Shown here piece by piece: positions 26,629 through 35,504 of a stretch of 64,000 nucleotides of DNA. The notes below the pieces were generated by a model. The model was given only the letters and a program-made list of their open reading frames with translations, made no database searches and was not told the DNA's origin. Position numbers and translations under genes: made by a program. This stretch comes from RPQJ01 sp041910015 (lineage in GTDB: Bacteria > Pseudomonadota > Gammaproteobacteria > Steroidobacterales > Steroidobacteraceae), in the NCBI GenBank assembly GCA_041910015.1, contig JAYRRR010000114.1, positions 1 through 64,000 of the forward strand, written 5' to 3'. Position 1 is the first letter of the stretch. The number at the start of each line of letters is the position of its first letter.

Positions 26629-26658
26629 AATCCGCCCGCGGCGCGAAGGGGACGCAAC

Positions 26659-27297
26659 GTGCTCGAACTCGGTTTCAAGACGCTCATCGCCTACCTGCTG
26701 GGGTCGGTCATTGGCAGCCTGCTGCTTGGGCGACTCAAGGGCGTCGACATCCGCACGCAGGGCAGCGGCAATGCCGGCGGCACGAACGCGCTGCGCACGC
26801 AGGGCTGGGCGTTCGCGCTCGGTGTCGTGCTGGTGGACGTCGGCAAGGCGCTCGTCGCCGTCGGCTGGCTGCCTGGCGTCGAACTGCCGGGGATCGGCAT
26901 CGACGCCGGCATCGACCGCACGTGGCTCGCCGTCGCCTGCGCGACCGCGGTCGTGGCCGGTCACGTTTACCCCGTCTGGTACGAATTCCGCGGTGGCAAG
27001 GGCGCCGCCACGCTGATCGGCGCCGTCGCCATGCTGGCGCCCGCCGCGCTGCTGCCAGTCGTCGTGGTGTGGCTCGCCACCGTCATGCTGACCGGCTACG
27101 TCGGTCTCGGCACGATGCTCGGCTCGGCGGCGTTGCCCGTGTACGTGGCGCTTGCCGCGCCGGACCGGCCGGCGCTGCTGGCCTTCGGCGTGGCGATGGC
27201 CGTGTTCATCGTCTACACGCACCGATCGAACCTGCAGCGCATGCGCGCGGGCAACGAGAACCGTGCGCGCCGGCTGTGGCTGCTGCGGCGGCGATGA
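26659..27297 (+). CDS. plsY: Glycerol-3-phosphate acyltransferase PlsY
   Basis: 212 residues with a GTG start. This multi-pass membrane enzyme shows the three PlsY motifs: YLLGSVIGSLLLGR (motif 1), GSGNAGGTNALRTQG (motif 2) and HVYPVWYEFRGGKGAAT (motif 3). It transfers acyl groups from acyl-phosphate to glycerol-3-phosphate, the first step of phospholipid synthesis. The stop overlaps the birA ATG (ATGA). Confidence 0.93.
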   Translation: MLELGFKTLIAYLLGSVIGSLLLGRLKGVDIRTQGSGNAGGTNALRTQGWAFALGVVLVDVGKALVAVGWLPGVELPGIGIDAGIDRTWLAVACATAVVAGHVYPVWYEFRGGKGAATLIGAVAMLAPAALLPVVVVWLATVMLTGYVGLGTMLGSAALPVYVALAAPDRPALLAFGVAMAVFIVYTHRSNLQRMRAGNENRARRLWLLRRR

Positions 27298-28304
27298 ACG
27301 AGACGGGCGAGCGGCTGGTGCGGTTGCTGGCCGACGGCACCCTGCATTCAGGCGCGCGCCTGGCGGAGCAACTCGGCATCACGCGTGCCGCGGTGTGGAA
27401 GGCAGTCGGAGAATTGCGCGGACGCGGCATCGCCGTCGCGAGTCACGACCGGCGTGGCTACCGGCTCGAGTCGCCCGTCGAGTTGCTCGACGTTGCAGCG
27501 TTGCGCGCGGCAGCGCAGCAGGCCGGCCTGCCGTGGCCAGGTCGCTGCGAGGTGCGGTTCGAACTCGGCTCGACCAACGACTGCCTGCATGACGACGTGG
27601 CACCGCCACCGGGCGTGCCACGGCTGGTCTTCGCGGAACTGCAGACGGCGGGCCGCGGACGGCGTGGCCGCCAGTGGCTCGCGCCGTTCGGCTCGGGCCT
27701 CACGTTCTCGATCGGCTGGACGTTTGCGGACATGCCCGCGGAACTCTCGGCGCTGGGCCTCGCCATGGGCGTGTGCGTGGTCCACGCGCTGCGCGAGGTC
27801 GGCGCCAGCGGCGTGGGTCTCAAGTGGCCGAACGACGTCGTGCACGCACGGCGCAAGCTCGGTGGCCTGCTGCTGCAGATGCGCTCGGAGGCCGGCGGGC
27901 CGGCCTTCGTCGTGGTCGGTCTGGGTCTGAACCTGCGTCTGCCCGAGGCGACGCGGCTGGCGATCGATGCTCCCGGCGCGACGGCCGTGACCGATCTGGC
28001 CGAAGCGTGTGGCGGCCTGCTGCCGCGGCGTACCGCGGTGGCGGCGCACGTCGCAGGGCGCATGCTCGAAGGGCTCGAACGCTTCGCACACGCGGGTTTC
28101 GCGCCGTTCGCCGCGGACTGGGCGGCCTTCGACTCGCTGCGCGACGCACCGGTCACGGTGCTGCGATACGACGGGCCCATGGCGGGCATCGCGCGCGGTG
28201 CCGATGCCGAGGGCGCGCTCGTCGTCGAGACGGCGCCTGGCCGTTTCGAACGCGTGCACGCCGGGGACGTCAGCCTGCGCGCCGCGGCGGAGGTGGCCCC
28301 GTGA
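27294..28304 (+). CDS. birA: Biotin-[acetyl-CoA-carboxylase] ligase / biotin repressor BirA
   Basis: 336 residues. An N-terminal winged helix (GARLAEQLGITRAAVWKAVGELRGRG) identifies the bifunctional repressor form. The catalytic domain shows GSTNDCL, AELQTAGRGRRGRQW (biotinyl-AMP loop) and LKWPNDVVHARRKLGGLLLQ. A C-terminal SH3-like domain follows. It attaches biotin to BCCP and probably represses biotin synthesis. It overlaps plsY and coaX by four bases each. Confidence 0.93.
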   Translation: MNETGERLVRLLADGTLHSGARLAEQLGITRAAVWKAVGELRGRGIAVASHDRRGYRLESPVELLDVAALRAAAQQAGLPWPGRCEVRFELGSTNDCLHDDVAPPPGVPRLVFAELQTAGRGRRGRQWLAPFGSGLTFSIGWTFADMPAELSALGLAMGVCVVHALREVGASGVGLKWPNDVVHARRKLGGLLLQMRSEAGGPAFVVVGLGLNLRLPEATRLAIDAPGATAVTDLAEACGGLLPRRTAVAAHVAGRMLEGLERFAHAGFAPFAADWAAFDSLRDAPVTVLRYDGPMAGIARGADAEGALVVETAPGRFERVHAGDVSLRAAAEVAP

Positions 28305-29071
28305 GGCTGCTGGTCGATGTCGGCAACACGCGCGTCAAATGGGCGACGTACGAGGGCGATCGTCTGTCCGCGCAGCGGGCAGCGACGCATGGGACGTGGA
28401 GCGTCGACGACTGGGAGCGCGAGCTGTTCGACCCGCGGCTGCGCATCGGCGGGGTCGCGGCCGTGGCCGTGGCCGGCGAGGCGACGCGGGCGCGGCTGAT
28501 CGAAGCCGCGGCGCGGCGTGGCATCGACGACGTCGTGTTCCATGCGACGACCGCCGAGGCCTGCGGCGTCCGCAACGCCTACTGCGAACCGCGGCTGCTC
28601 GGCGCCGATCGCTGGGCCGCGGTGATCGGTGCCTGGCACCTGCGCGGGCATCGCGCCTGCTGCGTCGTGGACATCGGTACGGCCGCGACGGTCGACGCCG
28701 TCGAGGCCACCGGCCGCCATCTCGGTGGCTTCATCGTGCCCGGCCCGCGGCTGATGGCGCAGTCGCTGCACGCGGGCACGAGCGACCTCGCGGCCCATTC
28801 TGCGGCGAGCACGGCCAACGAGCGCACGCTGTTCGCCGACAACACGCGCGACGCCATCGAACGCGGCTGCCGCGTCGCGCTGGCGGCGCTCGTGGACCGC
28901 GCCCAGGCCGAACTGGCGCGCGTGGCCGGCTCGACCCCGGCACTGGTCATGACCGGCGGGGCGGCGCCGGATGTGGCACCGTTCGTGCTGGCGCCGGTCG
29001 AGATCGTGCCCGATCTCGTGCTGCGCGGCGTGCTGTGCCTGACCGGATGCGGTGCCTGGTCCGAGGCCTGA
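28301..29071 (+). CDS. coaX: Type III pantothenate kinase CoaX
   Basis: 256 residues with a GTG start overlapping the birA stop and preceded by GGAGG. It has the ASKHA fold: LLVDVGNTRVKWA, LGADRWAAVIGAW, CVVDIGTAATVDAV, GGFIVPGPRLMAQSL and VMTGGAAPDVA. It phosphorylates pantothenate, the first step of CoA synthesis, and this family needs a monovalent cation. The birA-coaX pair is common in proteobacteria. Confidence 0.92.
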   Translation: MRLLVDVGNTRVKWATYEGDRLSAQRAATHGTWSVDDWERELFDPRLRIGGVAAVAVAGEATRARLIEAAARRGIDDVVFHATTAEACGVRNAYCEPRLLGADRWAAVIGAWHLRGHRACCVVDIGTAATVDAVEATGRHLGGFIVPGPRLMAQSLHAGTSDLAAHSAASTANERTLFADNTRDAIERGCRVALAALVDRAQAELARVAGSTPALVMTGGAAPDVAPFVLAPVEIVPDLVLRGVLCLTGCGAWSEA

Positions 29072-29395
29072 ACCCGGGCTGGCGCCCGCGGTCCAAACGC
29101 GCCCCAGGGTGGGCACGTCGCGGCAACTGACTGGAGACATCGGTCGATGCCTCGAAACCCATGAAAATCAATCGATTGAGTGTCATTGCACACGCGCTCG
29201 CCGATGCCCCACGGGGTGCGCGGCCGTCTTGGGCGCCGCCGCTCCGCAAGGACGGCGGCAACGTCCGGATTCATGAAAGTCCGCGCTCTCTGCGCCCGGC
29301 TTGCGGCAATCACGGTCCGAATTTCGCGCCCGGTCCGCTATGATGCCTCCGCACTCAGACCGGCGGTCCGGCCGGCTACCCGAGAGGAGGATTCG
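29072..29395. other. 324-base intergenic region upstream of the monohaem cytochrome
   Basis: No convincing coding region, RNA or repeat was seen. TATGAT at 29339-29344 is a possible -10 box about 50 bases before the cytochrome start, but no matching -35 stands out. A strong ribosome binding site (AGGAGG, 29385-29390) closes the region. Confidence 0.4.
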
Positions 29396-29674
29396 ATGAA
29401 ACTGACGCGCATTTTCGCCATCTCGTTCGCGACGCTGGGCCTCGCGGGTTTCAGCGGCGTCGCCAGCGCCGACGCGGCTGCCGGCAAGGCGAAGTTCGCC
29501 GCCGACTGCTCCGAATGCCACGAAGTCGCCGACTTCGAGGGCGAAGACGCCGCCGCGCTGACGGCCACGATCAAGAAGATTGTCGCCGGCCAGCAGAAGC
29601 ACAAGAACGCGCTGAAGCTGACGGACACGCAGATCGCCGACATTTCCGCGTACCTTGCATCGGGCGGCAAGTAA
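29396..29674 (+). CDS. Small periplasmic monohaem c-type cytochrome lacking a Met ligand
   Basis: 92 residues. The start is fixed by AGGAGG 6 bases before the ATG. A signal peptide (cleavage after GVASA) leaves a mature protein of about 67 residues with a single haem motif, CSECH. The mature chain contains no Met, so the usual His/Met ligation of class I cytochromes is impossible. A candidate sixth ligand is the His in QQKHKNALKL; otherwise the haem is five-coordinate. The end (TDTQIADISAYLAS) is typical of class I. It could be a periplasmic electron carrier for the multihaem systems. A terminator follows. Confidence 0.88.
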   Translation: MKLTRIFAISFATLGLAGFSGVASADAAAGKAKFAADCSECHEVADFEGEDAAALTATIKKIVAGQQKHKNALKLTDTQIADISAYLASGGK

Positions 29675-29703
29675 CGCGCCGACGGGTATTGCGCGAATGG
29701 TTG

Positions 29704-29732
29704 GAGGCTCGGGCGCCTGGCGCCCGGGCCTC
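29704..29732 (+). terminator. Stem-loop after the monohaem cytochrome gene
   Basis: GAGGCTCGGGCG pairs with CGCCCGGGCCTC across a 5-base loop (12 pairs, one G-T). It lies 30 bases past the cytochrome stop and is followed by the moderately T-rich TGTTCGTCGATTT. A rho-independent terminator or 3-prime stabilising hairpin is likely. Confidence 0.6.
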
Positions 29733-29782
29733 TGTTCGTCGATTTGGTACCATCCTGCGCCCGTTCCTCTCCGACCAAGGCC

Positions 29783-30490
29783 GTGCGCGCGCTCTTTCTC
29801 GCCCTGCTGCTCGCGAACCTGCTGTTCCTCGCGTGGTCGCGCTGGGTCGTGCCGCCCGTACCGGTGGCGCGGCAGGCGGGCGAAGCCACGCAGACCGCGC
29901 CGCGTTCCATACGCCTGCGTGAGGAGGCGCGAGCCGGCACTGCGGGGGCCGACGGCGGGCCAGTGGCGGACGGCGCCGTCGACGTCGCAGCGGCCACCTG
30001 CGTCAGCGTCGGACCCTTCGCCGACGAGGCGCAGGCCACCGTGGCCGCCGGTTCGCTGCGCCGTCTCGGTTTCGATTCGCGGCTGCGGGCTGCGCAGGAC
30101 GAGGTGCGCGTCGGTTACTGGGTGCGCGTTCCCGATCTTGCCACGCCGGTCGACGCCGCGAATGCGCTCGCCGCATTGCGGGCGGCCGGCCTCACCGACG
30201 CGTACGTGATCGCGGACGCGACACCGGGCAGTTCGATCTCGATCGGCGTCTACTCCGATGCGGCCAGGGCGGCGGCGATTTCCGAAACCGTGGGCCGCGC
30301 GGGCTTTGCTACGCAGACCAGCGACCGACTGCGCACGCAGGACGTCTTCTGGCTGGACGTCGACCGCCAGGCCAACGGCGGCATCCCGGTGCCCGAGGAC
30401 GTCGCGGCGCCGGCGAGCGGCGCTCTGCCGCTCGAATTGCGCGCCTGCCCGTCCGCCCCGGCACCGGCGGCGGTTGGCAGCGAAGACTGA
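29783..30490 (+). CDS. SPOR-domain membrane protein
   Basis: 235 residues from the GTG at 29783 (RALFLALLLANLLFLAW gives an N-terminal membrane helix). The upstream in-frame ATG at 29744 would place charged residues before the helix and is less likely. After a linker, CVSVGPFADEAQATVAAGSLRRLGF and ISIGVYSDAARAAAISETVGRAGF resemble the paired half-repeats of SPOR domains, which bind denuded peptidoglycan at division sites. It lies between the cytochrome gene and the tRNA gene, an arrangement seen after coaX in many gammaproteobacteria. Confidence 0.75.
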   Translation: MRALFLALLLANLLFLAWSRWVVPPVPVARQAGEATQTAPRSIRLREEARAGTAGADGGPVADGAVDVAAATCVSVGPFADEAQATVAAGSLRRLGFDSRLRAAQDEVRVGYWVRVPDLATPVDAANALAALRAAGLTDAYVIADATPGSSISIGVYSDAARAAAISETVGRAGFATQTSDRLRTQDVFWLDVDRQANGGIPVPEDVAAPASGALPLELRACPSAPAPAAVGSED

Positions 30491-30549
30491 GGCCCGCCCG
30501 GCAGTGGCCGCGGCGCGGTAGGGTAGAATCGGGGCCGGGGCGTGGTCGT

Positions 30550-30625
30550 GCCGGCATAGCACAGCTGGTAGTGCACCTGATTTGTAATCAGGGGGTCGGG
30601 GGTTCGAATCCCTCTGCCGGCACCA
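30550..30625 (+). tRNA. tRNA-Thr (anticodon UGU)
   Basis: A 76-base cloverleaf with encoded CCA. The acceptor stem GCCGGCA (30550-30556) pairs with TGCCGGC (30615-30621). The anticodon stem CCTGA/TCAGG encloses the loop TTTGTAA, giving anticodon TGT, and the T-arm contains GGTTCGAATCC. TAGAAT at 30524-30529 is a possible -10 box. Confidence 0.97.
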
Positions 30626-30696
30626 TTCCCGCGGCGTCATCCGGCCACTACACTCGGACGGTTTCGCCCCCGATTCCCCAATGGAAGGTATGACAC

Positions 30697-31176
30697 ATGG
30701 CGCTCTGGAAAGACCCTACGACCAAAGAATCCTCGTTCGCGGCCAGTGACGTGGCGACGGCGCCGGAGCCTGCCGTGCGGCCCGTCCCGACACCCGCGGC
30801 GGAGCCGGTGCGCCGGCCCGCCGAACGCGCCGCTGGGAGCCCCGCCAAGGAATCGCTGATCGCCGCCGACGTCACGATCGAGGGCAAGATCGAAGGCGCC
30901 GGGCACGTGCGCATCGCCGGCCGTTTCAAGGGCGACGTCAACGTGCAGGGCAACGTCACCATCGAGCAGGGCGCGCACGTCACCGGGCAGATCGCTGCGG
31001 CCACGGTGGTCGTGAGCGGCGAGGTGCACGGCAACGTCAACGCCAGTTCGCGCGTCGAGCTGCTCGAGACCGGCGCCATCAACGGCGACGTCAAGGCGGC
31101 CGTGCTGACCGTCGCGGCCGGTTCGCGCATGCGCGGCACCGCCGACTTCGGCTGGCCCGACCAGGCCAAGAAGTAG
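30697..31176 (+). CDS. Bactofilin
   Basis: 159 residues. A disordered Pro/Ala-rich N-terminus of about 50 residues precedes a bactofilin beta-helix with regular short repeats (ADVTIEGKIEGAGHVRIAGRFKG, VTIEQGAHVTGQI, VVVSGEVHGNV, LLETGAINGDV). Bactofilins polymerise into cytoskeletal filaments used in cell shape, stalk or chromosome organisation. It is followed by a zinc-ribbon protein gene, a frequent pairing. Confidence 0.92.
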   Translation: MALWKDPTTKESSFAASDVATAPEPAVRPVPTPAAEPVRRPAERAAGSPAKESLIAADVTIEGKIEGAGHVRIAGRFKGDVNVQGNVTIEQGAHVTGQIAAATVVVSGEVHGNVNASSRVELLETGAINGDVKAAVLTVAAGSRMRGTADFGWPDQAKK

Positions 31177-31201
31177 GCCGGCGCGGCGCGAAGGCATCGC
31201 C

Positions 31202-31564
31202 ATGCTGCCGGGGCGTTCTGCGTCGGGCACGACGGGCAGGACCCGCTCCTGCCCGCATTGCAAGGCGACGATCCTCGAGAGCGCGACGATCTGTCCGCAG
31301 TGCCGCCACCACCTCAAGTTCGGCGCTGCGGCGCGGGCCAGCGATGCGACGCCGACGTTCTCGGCGCTGAACGTCGAAGGAACGCTGCGTCACGCCGAGC
31401 ACGGCAGCGACTGGGAGTATTCCGTCGTGCTGTCGATCCGCAACGAGCGCGGCGAGGTCGTCTCGCGGCAGGTCGTCGGCGTCGGCGCACTGCGGCCCGC
31501 GGAGGCGCGCACGTTCACGCTCGCCGTGGAAGTCGCCACGCCGGGAGGCCGGCCGCTGCCGTGA
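31202..31564 (+). CDS. Zinc-ribbon protein adjacent to bactofilin, unknown function
   Basis: 120 residues. An N-terminal zinc ribbon (CPHCKATILESATICPQCRHHL, two CXXC pairs near residues 17-34) is followed by a beta-rich domain (SDWEYSVVLSIRNERGEVVSRQVVGVGALRP) resembling an Ig-like or arrestin-like fold. The function is unknown. Its TGA overlaps the GTG of the next gene, and it lies 26 bases after bactofilin, so the three are probably co-transcribed. Confidence 0.7.
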   Translation: MLPGRSASGTTGRTRSCPHCKATILESATICPQCRHHLKFGAAARASDATPTFSALNVEGTLRHAEHGSDWEYSVVLSIRNERGEVVSRQVVGVGALRPAEARTFTLAVEVATPGGRPLP

Positions 31565-31785
31565 GCATCGGTCGTGTCGTCACGCGCTTCGCGTCGGGGC
31601 TGCGCTTTCCGACGCTGTTCAAGCTCGTCGCGGCGCTGTTCGTCGTCGACTTCCTGGTGCCCGACCTGATCCCGTTCCACGACGAGATCCTGCTCGCGCT
31701 CGGCACGCTGCTGCTCGGATCGCTCAAGAGCCGCCAGCGGCCGGCCGGCGACGTCATCGAGGGCGAGACTACGCCGCGTCCCTGA
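31561..31785 (+). CDS. Small membrane protein, DUF6116-like
   Basis: 74 residues with a GTG start overlapping the zinc-ribbon gene by four bases. It contains LRFPTLFKLVAALFVVDFLVPDLIPFHDEILLALGTLLLGS, which holds one or two membrane helices broken by a conserved DxxxPD-x-IPF-x-DE turn. This matches a small conserved family often encoded in this position. Function unknown. Confidence 0.7.
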   Translation: MSIGRVVTRFASGLRFPTLFKLVAALFVVDFLVPDLIPFHDEILLALGTLLLGSLKSRQRPAGDVIEGETTPRP

Positions 31786-31863
31786 GACGCCAGCGCGGCG
31801 AAAACGCCGTCCTGGGCGCTCCCGCGGCGCGCCGCAGGAGAACACCACGCGGATGTCCGGGGT

Positions 31864-32223
31864 TTACGGCTGCTCGCGCGAGCGCGTCGAGCAACGCGCG
31901 TCGTGTGCCTCGGCGACGACCTTCGACGGATCCTTGTCCGGCTTCGTGCCCGGGGGCAGGCTCGCGATGGCCTGCAGCTCGTCGCGGTACTTCTGGCATT
32001 CCGGCGCGTCCGCGATCAGCACGAGCATGCCGTTCGCCATCTTCGCGTAGTCGTAGGTCCGCTCGGGCTCGACGGCAGCCACGCCCGGCGCCACTTCTTC
32101 CGCCGCGGCGTGATCGCGCGCGGATTCCCCGGGTGGCGGCCGCGTCGGACCTTCCTTCGAGCACGCGACGACGAACAAGAGCGCGGCGAGGCCGGCGAGG
32201 ACCTTGTGGCTGGTCATCTTCAT
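31864..32223 (-). CDS. Small lipoprotein, unknown function
   Basis: 119 residues. The signal peptide ends in a lipobox (LLFVVAC, Cys 21), so lipid attachment is expected. The mature part is hydrophilic, with a proline-rich start and YDYAKMANGMLVLIADAPECQKYRDELQAIASLPPG holding a Cys that could pair with the later Cys in DARCST. No enzymatic motif was seen. It stands alone between the bactofilin set and the hydrogenase operon. Confidence 0.75.
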   Translation of the reverse strand: MKMTSHKVLAGLAALLFVVACSKEGPTRPPPGESARDHAAAEEVAPGVAAVEPERTYDYAKMANGMLVLIADAPECQKYRDELQAIASLPPGTKPDKDPSKVVAEAHDARCSTRSREQP

Positions 32224-32345
32224 TCACGCTGTGGCAATGGCACCCCGGGACAGGGCCGCGCAAGGATGTCACAGCATCGGGGAAAAGCGATCGCGGAAAG
32301 TGTCCAGGGCTCCGCCGGAACTTTTCACCGGTGCCCCATGCAAAG

Positions 32346-32365
32346 AGGCCGGCTTGCGCCGGCCT
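32346..32365 (-). terminator. Terminator hairpin after the hydrogenase large-subunit gene
   Basis: A perfect 8-bp stem AGGCCGGC/GCCGGCCT with a 4-base loop lies 38 bases beyond the large-subunit stop. On the minus strand it is followed by CTTTGCATG, a short T run. It probably ends the six-gene hydrogenase operon. Confidence 0.6.
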
Positions 32366-32402
32366 GGATGCGACTGGCCGAGCCAGCCGTCGGTCACACC
32401 CC

Positions 32403-34136
32403 TCAACTGCCCGGGTTGATCTGCACCTGCACCAGCTCTTCGCCGTCCGGATCGGTCACGTGCACGGCGCACGCCAGGCACGGGTCGAAGCTGTGGATCG
32501 TGCGCAGGATCTCGATCGGCTTGTTCGGATCGACCATCCTGTGGCCGGCAAGCGCCGCCTCGTACGCACCCGGCTTGCCTTCCGCGTCGCGTGGCCCGGC
32601 GTTCCAGGTCGTCGGCACGACGGCCTGGTAGTTGGCGATCTTGCCGTCCTCGATGACGACGTAGTGCGACAGGCCACCGCGCGGCGCTTCGTGGAACCCG
32701 GCGCCCCTGGCGGTCTTCGGCCAGTTCGACGGCTCCCACTTCGAGTCGTCGAAGGTGTCCGTGTCGCCTGACTTGATGTTGGCGATCAGCGCGTCGTACC
32801 AGCCCTGCATGTTGTCGGCGATGAACTTGGACTCGAGCGTGCGGGCCGCGGTGCGTCCGAGCGTCGAGAACAGCGCCGAGACCGGCACCTCGAGCTTCGC
32901 GAGCGTCATGTCGACGAGCGCCTTGGCCTGCTCGTTGCCCGTCGCATAGAGCATGAGCATGCGGGCGAGCGGGCCGACCTCCATCGAGTGGCCTTTCCAG
33001 CGCGGCGACTTGAGCCAGCTGTAGCTCTTGTCGACGTCGAGCTGGGTGTAGGGCGGCTGCGGACCGTCGTAGTTGAACTTCGTCTCGCCGTCCCACGGGT
33101 GCAGGCCCTTGTCCTTGCCGCCCGAGTAGTCGTACCACGAGTGCGCCACGAACTCCTGCACCTGGTCCGGGTCCTTGAGGTCGACCTCGTGGATCGTCGA
33201 CAGGTCGCGATTGAGGATCGCGCCGCGGGGGAACAGGAAGGACTTCGGGTCGTTGATGCTGCCGCCGGCGGCGGGCAGGTCGCCGAAGCACAGGAAGTTG
33301 CCGAGGCCCTCGCCCTGCGCGGCCCAGTCCTTGTAGAACGAGGCGATGGCGAGCGTGTCGGGCACGTACACCTGGTCGATGAAGGTGCGCATCCTGGTGA
33401 TGACGTCCTGCACCTGCGCCAGCCGTTTCTGGTTGATCGCGGAGTCGGAGTTCAGGTCGATCGCGCTCGGCGTGCCGCCCACGACGAAGTTGGGGTGCGG
33501 GTTCTTGCCGCCGAAGACCGTGTGGATCTGCACGGCGTCGCGCTGCCAGGCCAGCGCGTCGAGGTAGTGTGCCACGGCCATGAGGTTTGCTTCAGGCGGC
33601 AGCTTGTAGGCCGGGTGGCCCCAGTAGGCGTTGTTGAAGATGCCGAGCTGACCCTGCTCGACGAACGTCTTCACCTTCTTCTGCACGTCGGCGAAGTAGC
33701 CCGGCGAGGAGTTCGGGTATTTCGACAGGCTCTGCGCCAGTGCCGAGGTGGCCGCCGGATCGGCACTGAGCGCCGAGACGACGTCGACCCAGTCGAGCGC
33801 GTGCAGGTGATAGAAGTGCATCACGTGGTCAGTGATGAACTGCGAGCCGATCATCAGGTTGCGGATCAGCTGCGCGTTCTTCGGCACCTCGATATTCAGC
33901 GCGTCCTCGACGGCGCGGATGGAGGCCATGGCGTGCACGAGCGTGCAGACGCCGCAGATGCGCTGGGTGAAGGCCCAGGCGTCGCGCGGATCGCGCCCCT
34001 GCAGGATGATCTCGATCCCGCGCACCATCGTGCCGGACGAGTAGGCCTTTGCGATCGTATCGCCGTCCATCTGCGCCTCGATGCGCAGGTGACCCTCGAT
34101 ACGGGTGATCGGATCAACAACGACTCGCTCGGTCAT
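32403..34136 (-). CDS. hynL: [NiFe] hydrogenase large subunit, Isp-type (group 1e-like)
   Basis: 577 residues. The active-site motifs are intact: RICGVC with C61 and C64, and DPCLACAVH with C553 and C556. Residues 560-577 are the C-terminal extension cleaved after His559 by the maturation protease. The subunit holds the NiFe(CN)2CO centre that splits H2. The gene is last in the order protease, HupH-like, small subunit, Isp1, Isp2, large subunit. Separation of the two structural genes by isp1-isp2 is the hallmark of the HynS-Isp1-Isp2-HynL type described in purple sulfur bacteria. Confidence 0.93.
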   Translation of the reverse strand: MTERVVVDPITRIEGHLRIEAQMDGDTIAKAYSSGTMVRGIEIILQGRDPRDAWAFTQRICGVCTLVHAMASIRAVEDALNIEVPKNAQLIRNLMIGSQFITDHVMHFYHLHALDWVDVVSALSADPAATSALAQSLSKYPNSSPGYFADVQKKVKTFVEQGQLGIFNNAYWGHPAYKLPPEANLMAVAHYLDALAWQRDAVQIHTVFGGKNPHPNFVVGGTPSAIDLNSDSAINQKRLAQVQDVITRMRTFIDQVYVPDTLAIASFYKDWAAQGEGLGNFLCFGDLPAAGGSINDPKSFLFPRGAILNRDLSTIHEVDLKDPDQVQEFVAHSWYDYSGGKDKGLHPWDGETKFNYDGPQPPYTQLDVDKSYSWLKSPRWKGHSMEVGPLARMLMLYATGNEQAKALVDMTLAKLEVPVSALFSTLGRTAARTLESKFIADNMQGWYDALIANIKSGDTDTFDDSKWEPSNWPKTARGAGFHEAPRGGLSHYVVIEDGKIANYQAVVPTTWNAGPRDAEGKPGAYEAALAGHRMVDPNKPIEILRTIHSFDPCLACAVHVTDPDGEELVQVQINPGS

Positions 34137-34172
34137 CGATTAATCTCCGGTTGTCTCTCGAGCCGGAGCCCG

Positions 34173-35504
34173 TCAGGCCAGGTTGGCCGCGACGAGCTCC
34201 ACGAGGCTCTCGATCGGTTTCTGCCAGTTCGTGTCCTGTGCGCCCGCGAGGAACGTCATGCGGCAGTGGCCGCACGCCGTGACGACCGAGCCCGCGCCCG
34301 TGGCGTCCACTTCCCGCATCTTGATCCTGAAGGCGCCCTGCCGCAGTTGCGTGGCGCGCCCGTTGAGCACGAGGCCCGCGCCGCCTCCGCAGCAGTAGTT
34401 CGTCTTCGCGTGCGACTCCATCTCGCGCAGCTCGACGCCGATCGCCTTGAGGGCGTTGCGCGGCTCGTCGAAGACGCCGCTCCAGCGGCCGACCTTGCAC
34501 GGATCGTGATACGTGACGCTCTTGCCCGCGGGCAGCGCCTTGACCTTGAGCCGGCCTTCCTGGACCTCGCGGCCGACGAACTCGGAGATCGCCAGCACCT
34601 CGAAGGGCAGGGCGGTCCCCATGATGTTGGCGGCGTTCCAGCGCATGGCGGCGTAGCCGTGGCCGCACTCGGGCACGATCAGCGTCCTGGCGCCCGCGGC
34701 GACCGTTTCCTGCACGATCTTGCGGATCACCGCGGCCTTGGCGCGCTCGTCGCCCGACGTCCAGTCGAACACGGCGGCGTCGCCGGCGCTGGTGCGGATC
34801 GTCCAGTCGAGGCCGAGCCGGTTCATGATCTTCGCCGTCGCGGCGATCGCCGACCTGAACAGCACGGCGTCCATGGCGCTCATCAGCATGACGACGGCCG
34901 CCTTCGGCTTGTCGAGCGGAACCTCGATGCCTTCGGCCTTCAGCTCGGCGGCGATGCGGCGATAGTCGTCGGGGCCGATGCCCATGGCGGTGCCCTTCTC
35001 GAGCATCTCCTTCGCCAGCGCCTTGTTCTCGGCAGGCTGCATGCCGGCTTCGGCGATGGCCTCGCGCATCACGCCGATCATCGGCGAGATGTGGATGCCC
35101 ATCGGGCAGATCATGTCGCAGCGGCCGCACTGGGTGCACGAGTCGTAGACCAGCTTCTGCCACTCGTCGAGGTCCTCGGCGGTGATGTCGCGCAGCACGA
35201 GCCTGCGCAGCCAGCCCATCGGCGCAATCTCGCGGCGATAGAAGCGGCGCAACGGGTCGACCTTGTAGATCGGCGTGTACTTGCCCTCGCCGGTGCTCTC
35301 GTAGAAGTGGCAGACCTCGGCGCACATGCCGCAGTGCAGGCACGTCTCGAGGTAGATGGCCATGTCGGCGTCGAGGCGACGGCGGAAGGTCTCCTTCACG
35401 CGCGCGATGCGCTCGGCCGCCGGCAGCTCCGGCGCCTTCACTTCGGCGCCGCGGTTGCGGAGGGTGTCCCGCAGCCTCTGGATGTCGGATGCGACGGCGC
35501 TCAT
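34173..35504 (-). CDS. isp2: Isp2: HdrD-like iron-sulfur protein of the hydrogenase complex
   Basis: 443 residues. Two [4Fe-4S] motifs, CLHCGMCAEVC and CTQCGRCDMICP, lie around residues 55-135. Cys-rich CCG-type motifs follow (HDPCKVGR, NYCCGGGAG, CGHCRMTF) as in heterodisulfide reductase HdrD and GlpC. It should carry electrons between the small subunit and the membrane cytochrome b (Isp1). Its ATG overlaps the Isp1 stop, and the large-subunit gene follows after 36 bases. Confidence 0.9.
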   Translation of the reverse strand: MSAVASDIQRLRDTLRNRGAEVKAPELPAAERIARVKETFRRRLDADMAIYLETCLHCGMCAEVCHFYESTGEGKYTPIYKVDPLRRFYRREIAPMGWLRRLVLRDITAEDLDEWQKLVYDSCTQCGRCDMICPMGIHISPMIGVMREAIAEAGMQPAENKALAKEMLEKGTAMGIGPDDYRRIAAELKAEGIEVPLDKPKAAVVMLMSAMDAVLFRSAIAATAKIMNRLGLDWTIRTSAGDAAVFDWTSGDERAKAAVIRKIVQETVAAGARTLIVPECGHGYAAMRWNAANIMGTALPFEVLAISEFVGREVQEGRLKVKALPAGKSVTYHDPCKVGRWSGVFDEPRNALKAIGVELREMESHAKTNYCCGGGAGLVLNGRATQLRQGAFRIKMREVDATGAGSVVTACGHCRMTFLAGAQDTNWQKPIESLVELVAANLA

